NCBI RefSeq assembly: GCF_040147005.1
Contig: NZ_JAMSHO010000001.1
Span: 1,116,001-1,180,000 of the forward strand
DNA length: 64,000 nt
Reading direction: 5' to 3'
Origin: Halomonas sp. H10-9-1
GTDB lineage: Bacteria; Pseudomonadota; Gammaproteobacteria; Pseudomonadales; Halomonadaceae
Positions 9,107-17,723 of this stretch are shown here, one piece after another. The notes under the pieces were generated by a model. The model did no database searches, was not told where the DNA came from, and saw nothing but the letters and a program-made list of their open reading frames with translations. Each line of letters starts with the position of its first letter. Positions within the stretch are counted from its first letter, which is position 1. The translations under genes were made by a program, and so were the position numbers.

Positions 9107-9173
9107 TTAAAATAGCGGCAGGCCTTATTTTAATTTCAGGCCTAAATTAAAATAACGCGCGACGCTATTTTAC
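9107..9173 (+). promoter_or_regulatory. Fourfold TTAAAATA repeat in fic 1 leader
   Basis: Four copies of an 11-bp motif near TTAAAATAGCG: plus strand at 9107-9117 and 9147-9157, minus strand at 9123-9133 and 9163-9173. They form two inverted pairs, each with a 5-base spacer, exactly 40 bases apart. The inner two copies also make a 12-bp perfect palindrome arm (9125-9136 with 9144-9155). It lies 36 bases before the fic start and is a good candidate operator. No counterpart was found in front of the second fic gene. Confidence 0.6.
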
Positions 9174-9208
9174 CCAAGCCCGTTTTCGAGCGGTGAGGTG
9201 GAGCCCCA

Positions 9209-10369
9209 ATGGAACGCGGACTCACAGGCCACTATGTAGACAGCATCGCCGGCGGCATGCGGTGTCAGGCCTTCATCCCCGACCCGCTGCCGCCACGGCC
9301 GGCGCTGGCGCTGGATGGCAAACTGCAGAGCCGCATCAATCAGGCGATGCTGGCGCTGGGTCGTCTCGACGCCATCAGTACTTTGCTGCCGGATGCATCA
9401 CTCTTCCTCTACAGCTATGTGCGCAAGGAAGCCGTCATGTCGTCCCAGATCGAGGGCACCCAATCCTCGCTCAGCGACCTGATGCTCTACGAGATGGAGG
9501 GCATGCCGGGCGTTCCCATGGACGACGTGCAGGAAGTCTCCTGCTACGTGAACGCGCTGATGCTGGGCGTGCAGCGCATCCGCGAGGGCTTTCCCATCAG
9601 TCATCGCGTGGCGATGGAAATGCACACGGCGCTGATGACCTCCGGGCGCGGTATAAACCGCGGGCCAGGGGAGTTTCGCAGTAACCAGGTGTGGCTGGGT
9701 GGGCACCGCCCCGATGAAGCGGTCTTCGTGCCGCCTCCGCCCCATCAGTTGGCCGAGTGCTGGGCGGCGCTGGAGCGTTTCATCAACGACATGCCCGAGG
9801 CCACCGACCCGCTGATCAAGGCCGCCCTGACCCACGTGCAGTTCGAGACCATCCACCCCTGCATGGATGGTAATGGGCGCTTGGGTCGCCTGCTGATTCC
9901 GCTGATCCTGGTCGAGTCGGGCATCCTCAACGAGCCCTTGCTCTACCTCTCGGTATTCTTCAAGAAGCATCGCCAGGTCTACTACGAGCGCCTGCAGCAG
10001 GTGCGGGTCACCGGCGACTGGGAGGCCTGGCTGCTGTTCTTCGTGGACGCCGTGGCTGAGACCGCCAATCAGGCGGTTGCAACAGCTCGGCGGCTTAACC
10101 AGCTGCGCGAGCAGGATAAGGTGCGAGTGGCCGAGCTCGGCCGCCAGGCAGGGTCGGCGGGGCTGCTGCTCGACGCGCTCTTCCAGCAGCCCATCGCTAA
10201 TGTCGCCCACTTGAGTGAACGCACCGGGCTGACGCCTGCCACTGTAGGGCGTGTGCTGACCCCCCTCGAAGACACCCTTGGCATCGTCCACGAGCTCACC
10301 GGACAGAAACGCAACCGGATCTACGCCTACCGGACCTACATCGACATACTCAATCAGGATCCCTCATGA
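9209..10369 (+). CDS. Fic-family protein inside the hsd operon (fic 1)
   Basis: 386 residues. An N-terminal Fic_N segment carries the inhibitory helix motif SSQIEGT at about 77-83 (class II type), and the Fic core has HPCMDGNGRLGR at about 216-227, with Cys where Phe is usual. A C-terminal winged-helix segment (about 315-386: VAHLSERTGLTPATVGRVL) should bind DNA. Fic enzymes usually transfer AMP to protein hydroxyls; the target here is unknown. A ribosome binding site GGTGGAG precedes the ATG. The 3' end overlaps hsdM by ATGA. The winged helix makes autoregulation through the repeats upstream plausible. Confidence 0.93.
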   Translation: MERGLTGHYVDSIAGGMRCQAFIPDPLPPRPALALDGKLQSRINQAMLALGRLDAISTLLPDASLFLYSYVRKEAVMSSQIEGTQSSLSDLMLYEMEGMPGVPMDDVQEVSCYVNALMLGVQRIREGFPISHRVAMEMHTALMTSGRGINRGPGEFRSNQVWLGGHRPDEAVFVPPPPHQLAECWAALERFINDMPEATDPLIKAALTHVQFETIHPCMDGNGRLGRLLIPLILVESGILNEPLLYLSVFFKKHRQVYYERLQQVRVTGDWEAWLLFFVDAVAETANQAVATARRLNQLREQDKVRVAELGRQAGSAGLLLDALFQQPIANVAHLSERTGLTPATVGRVLTPLEDTLGIVHELTGQKRNRIYAYRTYIDILNQDPS

Positions 10370-12033
10370 CCCAGAACGACATCGTCCAGAAGCTGTGGAA
10401 CCTCTGCGATGTGCTGCGCGACGACGGCATCAACTACTCCGATTACGTCACCGAACTGGTGCTGCTGCTGTTCATCAAGATGGAGTACGAGAACACCCAG
10501 GCCGGGCTGCTCAACGCCCACGCCCTGCCCGAGGGCGCCCGCTGGCCGGACCTCACCGGGCGCTCGGGGCTTTCACTGCTCAACTACTACAAGCAGATGC
10601 TGCTCGACCTCTCCAAGAGTAGCGACCGGCTGATCGCCGCCATCTACGCCGACGCCCAGACCCGCCTGCGCGAGCCGCGCCACCTGGAGCAGCTGATCCG
10701 CGACCTGGACCGCATCGACTGGTTCAGCGCCCAGAAGGATGGCCTGGGCGACCTCTACGAGGGGCTGCTGGAGAAGAACGCCAACGAGACCAAGTCCGGC
10801 GCCGGCCAGTACTTCACGCCCCGCGCCCTGATCAACGCCATGGTGCGCTGCCTGCGCCCCCGGCCCGGCGAGGTGATCCAGGACCCCGCCGCCGGTACCG
10901 CGGGCTTCCTGATCGCCGCCGATGCCTACATCAAGCAGCAGACCGATGAACACTTCGACCTCGACGCCAAGGCCCAGGCCTTCCAGAAGCTCAAGGCCTT
11001 CGTCGGCATCGAGCTGGTGCCCGGCACCCGCCGCCTGGCGCTGATGAACTGCCTGCTGCACGGCATGGAGGGCGACGACGAGGGCGTGGTGCACCTGGGC
11101 AACGCCCTGGGCGAGGCCGGCAAGGCGCTGCCTCGTGCCGATGTGATCCTCGCCAATCCGCCCTTCGGCACCGCCAAGGGCGGCGAGGCCAGCATCACCC
11201 GCGACGACCTCACCTACCGCACCAGCAACAAGCAGCTCGCCTTCCTGCAGCATATCTACCGCGGGCTCAAGCCCGGCGGCCGCGCCGCCGTGGTGCTGCC
11301 CGACAACGTGCTGTTCGAGGCCGGGCAGGGCACCGAGATCCGCCGCGACCTGATGGAGAAGTGTCACCTGCACACCCTGCTGCGGTTGCCCACCGGCATC
11401 TTCTACGCCCAGGGCGTGAAGACCAATGTGCTGTTCTTCACCCGCGGCGCCGCCGAGAACCCCCATCAGGACGAGGGCTGCACCGACGACGTGTGGGTGT
11501 ATGACCTGCGCACCAACATGCCGAGCTTCGGCAAGCGCACCCCCTTCACCGAGGCGCACCTCACGCCCTTCGAGCGCTGCTACAACCCGGCGGGCAGTGA
11601 CGCCCTGGGCGAGCAACTGGCCGCCCGGGAGGAGGGCGACTGGAGCTTTGGCGCCGAAGAGATTGAAACCGCGAATTCAACCAAGAGTACCGCCGGGGCC
11701 GATGAGGCGAATGCGGGGGTTGGCGTCGTTGATGAAGAGCGGCTGCAGACCTCCCGCTGGCGCAAGTTCAGCCGCGAGTGGATCCGCGACACCAAGGGCG
11801 ACTCGCTGGATATCAGCTGGCTCAAGGACGCCGACAGCCTCGCCGCCGAGAACCTGCCCGAGCCCGACGTGCTCGCCGCCGAGGCGATGAGCGAGCTCAC
11901 CGAAGCCCTGCGCGAACTCGATGGCCTGATGGCCGCCCTCGGCAGCCAGGATGAGGCCGCCGCCCAGAAGCGGCTGCTGGCCGACGCGCTGGGGCTTGGG
12001 GATGACGCCGCAAGCGATGAGGTGAAGGCATGA
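10366..12033 (+). CDS. hsdM: Type I restriction-modification methyltransferase subunit M
   Basis: 555 residues, N6-adenine methyltransferase subunit. The N-terminal HsdM_N helical domain (about 1-120) is followed by the SAM-binding fold with GAGQYFTPR (about 145), motif I DPAAGTAGF (about 173) and catalytic NPPFG (about 264). A Ser/Ala/Thr-rich linker near residue 435 separates the core from a helical tail that would contact HsdS. It starts by ATGA overlap with fic and ends by ATGA overlap with hsdS, so the three are translationally coupled. Confidence 0.96.
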   Translation: MTQNDIVQKLWNLCDVLRDDGINYSDYVTELVLLLFIKMEYENTQAGLLNAHALPEGARWPDLTGRSGLSLLNYYKQMLLDLSKSSDRLIAAIYADAQTRLREPRHLEQLIRDLDRIDWFSAQKDGLGDLYEGLLEKNANETKSGAGQYFTPRALINAMVRCLRPRPGEVIQDPAAGTAGFLIAADAYIKQQTDEHFDLDAKAQAFQKLKAFVGIELVPGTRRLALMNCLLHGMEGDDEGVVHLGNALGEAGKALPRADVILANPPFGTAKGGEASITRDDLTYRTSNKQLAFLQHIYRGLKPGGRAAVVLPDNVLFEAGQGTEIRRDLMEKCHLHTLLRLPTGIFYAQGVKTNVLFFTRGAAENPHQDEGCTDDVWVYDLRTNMPSFGKRTPFTEAHLTPFERCYNPAGSDALGEQLAAREEGDWSFGAEEIETANSTKSTAGADEANAGVGVVDEERLQTSRWRKFSREWIRDTKGDSLDISWLKDADSLAAENLPEPDVLAAEAMSELTEALRELDGLMAALGSQDEAAAQKRLLADALGLGDDAASDEVKA

Positions 12034-13409
12034 GCGAGCGGGTATTGCCGGAGGGGTGGGTGGAAACCACGCTTGGTCAGGTTGTGGAGTATGGCAAGGC
12101 GGAAAAGGCGACCCGTGAGCAGGTTGATGACGATACCTGGGTGCTCGAACTGGAGGATATCGAGAAATCCTCCTCGAGAATTATACAGCGCCTGAATTTC
12201 AGCGAGCGTCAGTTCAAGAGTACAAAGAACCGCTTCAAAAAGGGGGATGTTCTCTATGGCAAGCTGCGTCCCTACCTTGAAAAGGTCGTGATTGCTGACC
12301 GGGATGGAGTTTGCACCACCGAAATCGTACCGCTTGACGCACGCCCTCACCTGGATAATCGATACCTTTTCTACTGGCTGAAGTCGTTGGACTTCCTCTC
12401 CTATGTCAATGAAGTGGGGTATGGCGTCAATATGCCTCGCCTGGGGACAAAGGAAGGAAAGGGAGCCCCATTCGTTCTGGCGCCGAAGGCAGAGCAGAAA
12501 GTCATCGCCGATAAGTTGGATGAGCTGCTGGCGCAGGTCAACAACCTGAAAGCCCGCCTGGATGCCATTCCCGCCATCCTCAAGCGGTTTCGCAAGTCCG
12601 TGCTGGCAGCGGCGGTGAGTGGAGGATTGACGGAGGGATGGCGGCAAACTCACAAAAAAAAGCAGTGGGTGTTTCGTCCGTTAGGCGAACACCCTGTTGA
12701 TGTTCAGATTGGCCCGTTTGGAAGTTTGCTTCATAAATCAGACTATGTGCATGGTGGCGTTCCGCTTGTCAACCCAATGCATATTAATGACGGGGCGGTG
12801 ACGCCATCGCAGAGTATGACGTTAACAGAAGGGAAGGCAAAAGAGCTCTCAAGGTATTCTCTTAGGGTGGGCGATGTAGTGCTCGGGCGAAGAGGTGAAA
12901 TGGGGAGGTCTGCCGTAATACAAGGAAGTCAGCCTCTATTGTGTGGCACCGGATCTCTGTTCTTAAGGCCTGATGTGTCACGGATATCCTCTTGTTTTTT
13001 ATCTCTATTTTTGCGCTCTCCTAAGGCAGTCTATGCGTTAGAGGCTGGGTCGGCAGGGTCTACCATGGTCAACCTCAATCAAAAAGTATTGAAGGGAGTT
13101 CCGTATCCTGATGTGGAGCTCGAAGAGCAAGAGGAAATCGTCCACCGCGTCGACCAGCTCTTCGCCTTCGCCGACCAGATCGAACAGCAGGTCGCGAACG
13201 CCCAGGCCCGCGTCGACAAACTGACCCAGTCCATCCTCGCCAAGGCCTTTCGCGGCGAACTCACCGCCGAATGGCGTGCCGCCCATCCCGAGCTGATCGG
13301 CGGCGAGCATTCCGCCGCGGCGCTGCTGGAGCGGATCAAGGCGGAGAAGGCGAAGCAGAAGCCAACGAAGACACGGCGGGGCGGCAGAAAGGCAACGGTG
13401 ACACCATGA
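12030..13409 (+). CDS. hsdS: Type I restriction-modification specificity subunit S
   Basis: 459 residues with the usual two target-recognition domains (about 1-150 and about 215-370), each followed by a conserved helical spacer (AEQKVIADKLDELLAQVNNLKARLDAI and EQEEIVHRVDQLFAFADQIEQQV). The first gives one half of the bipartite DNA site and the second the other; the target sequence cannot be read from this. The second recognition domain (about nt 12650-13110) is plainly AT-richer than the rest of the gene, suggesting a domain swap. ATGA overlaps exist at both ends. Confidence 0.95.
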   Translation: MSERVLPEGWVETTLGQVVEYGKAEKATREQVDDDTWVLELEDIEKSSSRIIQRLNFSERQFKSTKNRFKKGDVLYGKLRPYLEKVVIADRDGVCTTEIVPLDARPHLDNRYLFYWLKSLDFLSYVNEVGYGVNMPRLGTKEGKGAPFVLAPKAEQKVIADKLDELLAQVNNLKARLDAIPAILKRFRKSVLAAAVSGGLTEGWRQTHKKKQWVFRPLGEHPVDVQIGPFGSLLHKSDYVHGGVPLVNPMHINDGAVTPSQSMTLTEGKAKELSRYSLRVGDVVLGRRGEMGRSAVIQGSQPLLCGTGSLFLRPDVSRISSCFLSLFLRSPKAVYALEAGSAGSTMVNLNQKVLKGVPYPDVELEEQEEIVHRVDQLFAFADQIEQQVANAQARVDKLTQSILAKAFRGELTAEWRAAHPELIGGEHSAAALLERIKAEKAKQKPTKTRRGGRKATVTP

Positions 13410-15136
13410 CGCGACACAACGAGACAACGCTGCTTGCCGACGAGCAGCTCATGCGGCTCGCCGGCGAGGCCGCCTTCGAGCGTGGCGTGGCCTATTTCCG
13501 CCAGGGGCAGGTGCTGGGCTGGAGCCGGCAGGGGAATACCGTCACCGCCCAGGTCGCGGGCAGCGAGAGCTATCGGGTGACCCTGCATCTCAATCCCCGT
13601 GGCCTGGAGGGCGGCTGTGACTGTCCGGCCTCCGAGGGCATCGATTTCTGCAAGCACTGCGTGGCCACCGCCCTGGTCTATCGGGCGGAACAGGAGGAGC
13701 AGCAGCGCTTGATGGCGGGAGGAGAGCGTGGCCGCCTGCTCGCCTACCTGCAACAGTTGGATAAGGCCTCGTTGGTGGAGGCGCTGGCCGAGTTGATCGA
13801 GGAAGATTCGGTGCGACGGCACCAGTGGTCGCTGCGCGCCGATGCGGTGCTCGGTGTACTCGATCACAAGGCCCTGAAGAAGCGCATCACCGCGGCCTTT
13901 CCGCTAAAGCGCCACCTGCATCGCTATGGCCAGGTGCGGCCCTATTTCGCCAAGGCGGAGGCGGTGGTCGACCAGCTTGTCGAGCAGGCGCCGCAGTTGC
14001 CGCCCGATACCTGCCTGACCCTGGTGGAGTACGCCCTGTCGCGCCTGGCCAGAGCGCTCGAGACCATCGACGATTCCGGCGGCTTTCGCTTCCACTGCGA
14101 AGAGACGCTGCAGAGGTTGCACGTGCAGGCCGCCCAACGGCTCGACTGGCCCGGCGAGAAGCTCGCAGCCCACCTCTACGAGATCGCCTTCGGGGAAAGT
14201 CATGATCTCTACCCGAAGATTCCCGATGCCTACACCGAGGCCCTGGGCAGCAAGGGGATGGCGGCTTACCTGGCCCTGCTGCAGCGGGTCTGGGATGCCT
14301 TGCCGAGCCTGACCGCCGAGGCGCAGTGGTCGGAGCAGTTCCGCTACCGGCGGCTGCGCGAGCCCCTGCTGAAGCGCGCCGAGGCGCACGGCGATGTCGC
14401 CACCATCCTGGCGCTGCATCAGAAGAGCGCCACCGGGGTGCAGGACTACCTGAAGATCGCTGAGCTGTGCATCGCGCACGACGCCTGGGATCAGGTGGAG
14501 CTGTGGCTGGCCCGGGCGGCCAAGGCCGAGGACAAACGCTACCCTCACTGGCGGCGCGAGCGCGAGCGGTTGCAGATACGCCTGCTGCTGCATCGCGGCG
14601 AAGCCGAAAAGGCGGGGCAGCTCCAGTGGCAGATCTACCAGCAGACGCAGCAGCTGGAGGATTACCGACAACTGCTCGCACTGGCCGATGAGCATGGCCT
14701 GGCCACCGATTATTGGCAGCGTGTCCACGATTGGCTCAGGGAGGAGATCGACCAGGCGCCGGAGGCGCCCTGGGGCTATGCGCCGAAGGTGGTCAATAGC
14801 CTGCTGGAGATCTACCTCTACGAGAACCGTCTGGAGGAGGCGCTGGCATTCAGCTCGGACCGACCGGTGGCCGCTGGCCTGCTGCTGAAGCTGGCCCAGC
14901 AGCTGGGCAACCCGGACCAGAGCCTGCCGCTCTATGTTCGCCTGGCCCGCAGCGAAGTGCGCAACACCGACAACAGGAGCTACCGCAGCGCCATCGCCCA
15001 GCTTCGTGAGCTGCATGGCACGCTCGAAACCCTGGAGCAGCAGCGGGCATTTGCCGCGGCGCTGGAAGAGTTGCGCACCGAATTCAGACAGAAACGCAAC
15101 TTCATCAAGTGGCTGAACGAGGCCTTTCCGCCATGA
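13406..15136 (+). CDS. SWIM zinc-finger protein
   Basis: 576 residues. A SWIM zinc finger lies at about 71-90 with the CxC...CxH pattern (CDCPASEGIDFCKHC), a motif that binds DNA or protein. The remainder is a long helical, repeat-like scaffold with many Leu/Ala/Glu/Arg residues. I start it at ATG 13406, which overlaps the hsdS stop by ATGA; an open frame extends further upstream but is inside hsdS. As the fifth gene of a coupled hsd operon it is an accessory candidate: it could modulate restriction, or help the complex on foreign DNA. That role is inference from position only. Confidence 0.85.
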   Translation: MTRHNETTLLADEQLMRLAGEAAFERGVAYFRQGQVLGWSRQGNTVTAQVAGSESYRVTLHLNPRGLEGGCDCPASEGIDFCKHCVATALVYRAEQEEQQRLMAGGERGRLLAYLQQLDKASLVEALAELIEEDSVRRHQWSLRADAVLGVLDHKALKKRITAAFPLKRHLHRYGQVRPYFAKAEAVVDQLVEQAPQLPPDTCLTLVEYALSRLARALETIDDSGGFRFHCEETLQRLHVQAAQRLDWPGEKLAAHLYEIAFGESHDLYPKIPDAYTEALGSKGMAAYLALLQRVWDALPSLTAEAQWSEQFRYRRLREPLLKRAEAHGDVATILALHQKSATGVQDYLKIAELCIAHDAWDQVELWLARAAKAEDKRYPHWRRERERLQIRLLLHRGEAEKAGQLQWQIYQQTQQLEDYRQLLALADEHGLATDYWQRVHDWLREEIDQAPEAPWGYAPKVVNSLLEIYLYENRLEEALAFSSDRPVAAGLLLKLAQQLGNPDQSLPLYVRLARSEVRNTDNRSYRSAIAQLRELHGTLETLEQQRAFAAALEELRTEFRQKRNFIKWLNEAFPP

Positions 15137-15597
15137 AACCCTTCTCCATCCTGCTGATTCGCCTGCTGGGGCTGTATCTCTTCCTGAACACGCTTTTCGC
15201 TATCCTTCCGGCGCTGCTGGGTCCCAACGCTGGTGAGCTCTGGTCGGCCGAACTGCTGCCGGTGCTTATCGCCACGCTGGCGGTACCCATGGTGGGCGGC
15301 GTATTGCTGTGGTGCTTCGCCGGCCGCCTGGCGGAGCGGCTGCATGGTGCAGGGGGAGTGGGTGATGGGGCGAGCGGCCGCATCCCGGACAACGACCTGG
15401 TGCGTGCCGGCACCTTTCTGATCGGTACCTACCTGGTGGTGCGGCATATCGGCATGCTGGTGGGGGCCTATTCGACCTCCGGCGCCGTGGCCTATGACGC
15501 CCTGTTCATGGTGGTGGCGGGTCTCGGCATGATGCTGGGCGGTGGTGCTCTCGCGACGCTCTACCGCAGGGTCAAGTATCTGGGGGTGGGCCGGTAG
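15133..15597 (+). CDS. Small integral membrane protein, copy 2
   Basis: 154 residues, near-identical over the first 60 residues to the protein at 3081, with the same four hydrophobic segments and the end RRVKYLGVGR. It has a 4-residue net gain in the loop (GAGGVGDGASG). It starts by ATGA overlap with the SWIM gene, so it is now the last gene of the restriction operon. Function unknown. The DNA similarity of the copies begins right at the ATG, which points to a duplication that joined this gene to the operon. Confidence 0.85.
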   Translation: MKPFSILLIRLLGLYLFLNTLFAILPALLGPNAGELWSAELLPVLIATLAVPMVGGVLLWCFAGRLAERLHGAGGVGDGASGRIPDNDLVRAGTFLIGTYLVVRHIGMLVGAYSTSGAVAYDALFMVVAGLGMMLGGGALATLYRRVKYLGVGR

Positions 15598-15626
15598 GCC
15601 GGCCATGGTGAAGCCCGCTGGCCGGG

Positions 15627-15944
15627 TCAGATGCCCGTCACCAGGAAATCGACGGCGGCGATGATCTGGTCACGATACCGGCCGAGATCATGTACCGCCT
15701 TACCGAGACGCTTCCTTTCCATCCCGGCGAGCTCCTGCGTCAAGGCGATATAGCGTTCGTCGTCGATCTCGATACTGGGGTTCAGGTGGGAGATTTGCAG
15801 GCTTTCGGCTTGAGCCGCAGGGCTGAGTGGCACGACCACGGTGGTGCGGAGCTCGCCGAGCAGGTTGCTCTGTATATCGAGAAGGTAGGGGTAACGATGC
15901 CGCGAGGCTGGATTCCGGTTCTCGTAGGCGTGGAACTGGGCCAT
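15627..15944 (-). CDS. ccdB: CcdB toxin
   Basis: 105 residues, the length of F-plasmid CcdB (101). It has the family start MAQFHAYEN, the PYLLDIQSNLL strand and the C-terminal AAVDFLVTGI, where CcdB proteins carry the gyrase-poisoning tail. The toxin would trap DNA gyrase when free of antitoxin. The start codon overlaps the last base of the ccdA stop codon, the usual coupled order. A stub of a second ccdB lies at 5264. Confidence 0.93.
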   Translation of the reverse strand: MAQFHAYENRNPASRHRYPYLLDIQSNLLGELRTTVVVPLSPAAQAESLQISHLNPSIEIDDERYIALTQELAGMERKRLGKAVHDLGRYRDQIIAAVDFLVTGI

Positions 15945-16189
15945 CAGAACTGCCGTTCGCCATCGCCGAAGGTGCCGTGATCTTCCACGGTCCGATTGTA
16001 GGCTTGGATGGCCGTGGCATTTTCCCGCCTCCACTGTTCCTGCTGTTCGGTACGCACCGTTTCTGTCAGCGCCCTCTCGAAGGTGGCCGAGAGGTTGATC
16101 CCCAGTTGCCTTGCGCGTTGGAGCAGGTCGCTGTTGATGCTGACATTGGTGGCCTTCTTGGGTGCCGTGACGTCGAAGAGTGGCGACAT
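15944..16189 (-). CDS. ccdA: CcdA antitoxin
   Basis: 81 residues. The N-terminal ribbon-helix-helix (KKATNVSINSDLLQRARQL) binds the ccd promoter, and the acidic, flexible C-terminus (WRRENATAIQAYNRTVEDHGTF) matches the CcdB-binding tail of the family, including the final GDGERQF. I chose the ATG at 16189; a longer frame to 16288 has no family support. The pair is likely autoregulated. Confidence 0.93.
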   Translation of the reverse strand: MSPLFDVTAPKKATNVSINSDLLQRARQLGINLSATFERALTETVRTEQQEQWRRENATAIQAYNRTVEDHGTFGDGERQF

Positions 16190-16284
16190 GCTGCGATCTC
16201 TCGTCGAGATGGGCGATGCGTATAGCGTATGCGCATCATGGTTGTGCGGCAAGGCATGCTCAGCGTGGCGGATTGCCCGGGCAT

Positions 16285-17148
16285 TCATTCCCGTTCATCA
16301 CGCGTCGCGCGCAGCAGCACCCGGTCCATGCCGCGGGTGCTGAGTACCCGCCGGAGGGCGGCGAAGAGGTGGGTGGGCAGGGTCACCGCGTAGCGGGGCC
16401 TGGGTCGCGGGTGCTCCAGGGCGTGGATCAGCTTGGCCACCACCGCCTCGGGGCCCAGGGTGAAGGGGCCCTTGCCGTCCTGGCTGGCCAGGCGCGCCTC
16501 CACCTTGTGGTAGGTCTCGGCGTGGGCGCTGTGCTCGGGGTCGATGTTGGCCCGGAAGGCGCGGTGCGCGTTCTCGCGGAAGCGACTGGTGATGGGGCCG
16601 GGCTGGATCAGGCTGACGTGGATGCCGCTGCCGGCGAGCTCCTGGCGCAGGGTGTCGGTGAGGCCTTCGAGGGCGAACTTGGAACAGACGTAGGCACCAC
16701 GGTAGGGCAGGGCGGCGAACCCCAGCACCGAGCTGTTGTGCACGATGCGCCCGTGCCCCTGGGCGCGCATCATCGGCAGTACCCGGGTGGTGAGCTCGTG
16801 GGTGCCGAGCAGGTTGGTCTCGAGCTGCTGCCTCAGCACCTCCCGGGAGAGGTCCTCCACCGCACCGGGCTGGCCGTAGGCGCCGTTGTTGAACAGCGCT
16901 GTCAGGCGGCCGCCGGTGCGCTCTGCCACCTCAGCGACCGCTGCCTCGATGGAGGCGCTGCTGTCCAGGTCCAGCGCCAGCGCCTCCAGGCCCTCCTCCC
17001 GCAGCCGGGCCACGTCCGCCTCGCGCCTGGCGGTGGCGAAGACCCGCCAGCCACGCTCTGCCATGGCGTGGGCCGCAGCGTGCCCGATCCCGCTGGAGCA
17101 GCCGGTGATCAGCAGGCTGCGCGACGTGTGCGAGGCGGGAGCTGGCAT
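16285..17148 (-). CDS. SDR-family oxidoreductase
   Basis: 287 residues, a classical short-chain dehydrogenase/reductase. The NAD(P)-binding TGCSSGIG lies at about 15-22, the NNGAYG motif near 87, the catalytic Ser in NSSVLGFA, and YVCSK near 158 supplies Tyr and Lys. The variant NNGA instead of NNAG is common in one SDR subgroup. Substrate unknown. A broken second copy of the 3' part lies at 37690-37889. Confidence 0.93.
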   Translation of the reverse strand: MPAPASHTSRSLLITGCSSGIGHAAAHAMAERGWRVFATARREADVARLREEGLEALALDLDSSASIEAAVAEVAERTGGRLTALFNNGAYGQPGAVEDLSREVLRQQLETNLLGTHELTTRVLPMMRAQGHGRIVHNSSVLGFAALPYRGAYVCSKFALEGLTDTLRQELAGSGIHVSLIQPGPITSRFRENAHRAFRANIDPEHSAHAETYHKVEARLASQDGKGPFTLGPEAVVAKLIHALEHPRPRPRYAVTLPTHLFAALRRVLSTRGMDRVLLRATRDERE

Positions 17149-17300
17149 GCGGGTCTCCTCTCTGCCCTGGGGGCGGGTTGGGGGCTTCGACCATAGGGCG
17201 CGAGAGCCGATTCGGCAAGATGGTTGTCACCCGCATCGGTCACGGGGCGGCGGGTGGGCACGCGGGACGGTAAGGGCGGCGGCCGCATGGCGGCTCGCCG

Positions 17301-17582
17301 TTACAGGAGCTCCCGGGTCGCCTCCATCACCCGGCCGTCCACGCTGCGCTGGACCTTGTCCTCGATATCTGCGAGCAGCGCCTCCACCCTGGGGCCCTCG
17401 TTGGCCACCGCCACGAAGGTCCACTCGCTCGCCTCCAGCCGGTCGTGTTCGCCGCTCTCGCAGACCGCCACCGCCGGGTTGCGCCCGAAGCGTTCGTGGA
17501 GGCCACCCATGCGCTGGCGCTTCTCCTTCAGCGAGCGGCAGCCGGGCAGCGAGATGTGCAGCGTGAGAATCCCCATATGCAT
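17301..17582 (-). CDS. DUF503-family protein
   Basis: 93 residues matching the short DUF503 family (YlxP-like, ferredoxin-like fold): MGILTLHISLPGCRSLKEKR at the start is the signature. I chose the ATG at 17582, preceded by GAAGGAGGG; an upstream ATG has no support. Function unknown; some members are in ribosome-assembly operons, but here the gene stands alone, divergent from nrdD. Confidence 0.88.
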   Translation of the reverse strand: MHMGILTLHISLPGCRSLKEKRQRMGGLHERFGRNPAVAVCESGEHDRLEASEWTFVAVANEGPRVEALLADIEDKVQRSVDGRVMEATRELL

Positions 17583-17654
17583 GCTGATCCCTCCTTCGTC
17601 CCTTTCCTGACCTGGATCATGTTCCTGCTCCGTCCGAGTGTCTATCCTTCCTTG

Positions 17655-17701
17655 GCACAACATATGGTGTTTGAAAATTTAACAGACACCATATATGGAT
17701 A
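17655..17701 (+). promoter_or_regulatory. Tandem NrdR boxes
   Basis: GCACAACATATGGTGT (17655-17670) matches 13 of 16 bases of the NrdR consensus acaCwAtATaTwGtgt, and ACACCATATATGGATA (17686-17701) matches 11. They are 31 bases centre to centre, the three-helical-turn spacing typical of paired NrdR boxes. They lie 23 bases before the start of nrdD, so NrdR repression of the anaerobic reductase is expected. Confidence 0.7.
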
Positions 17702-17723
17702 ATCGGCCAGTGAAGGAACACCC

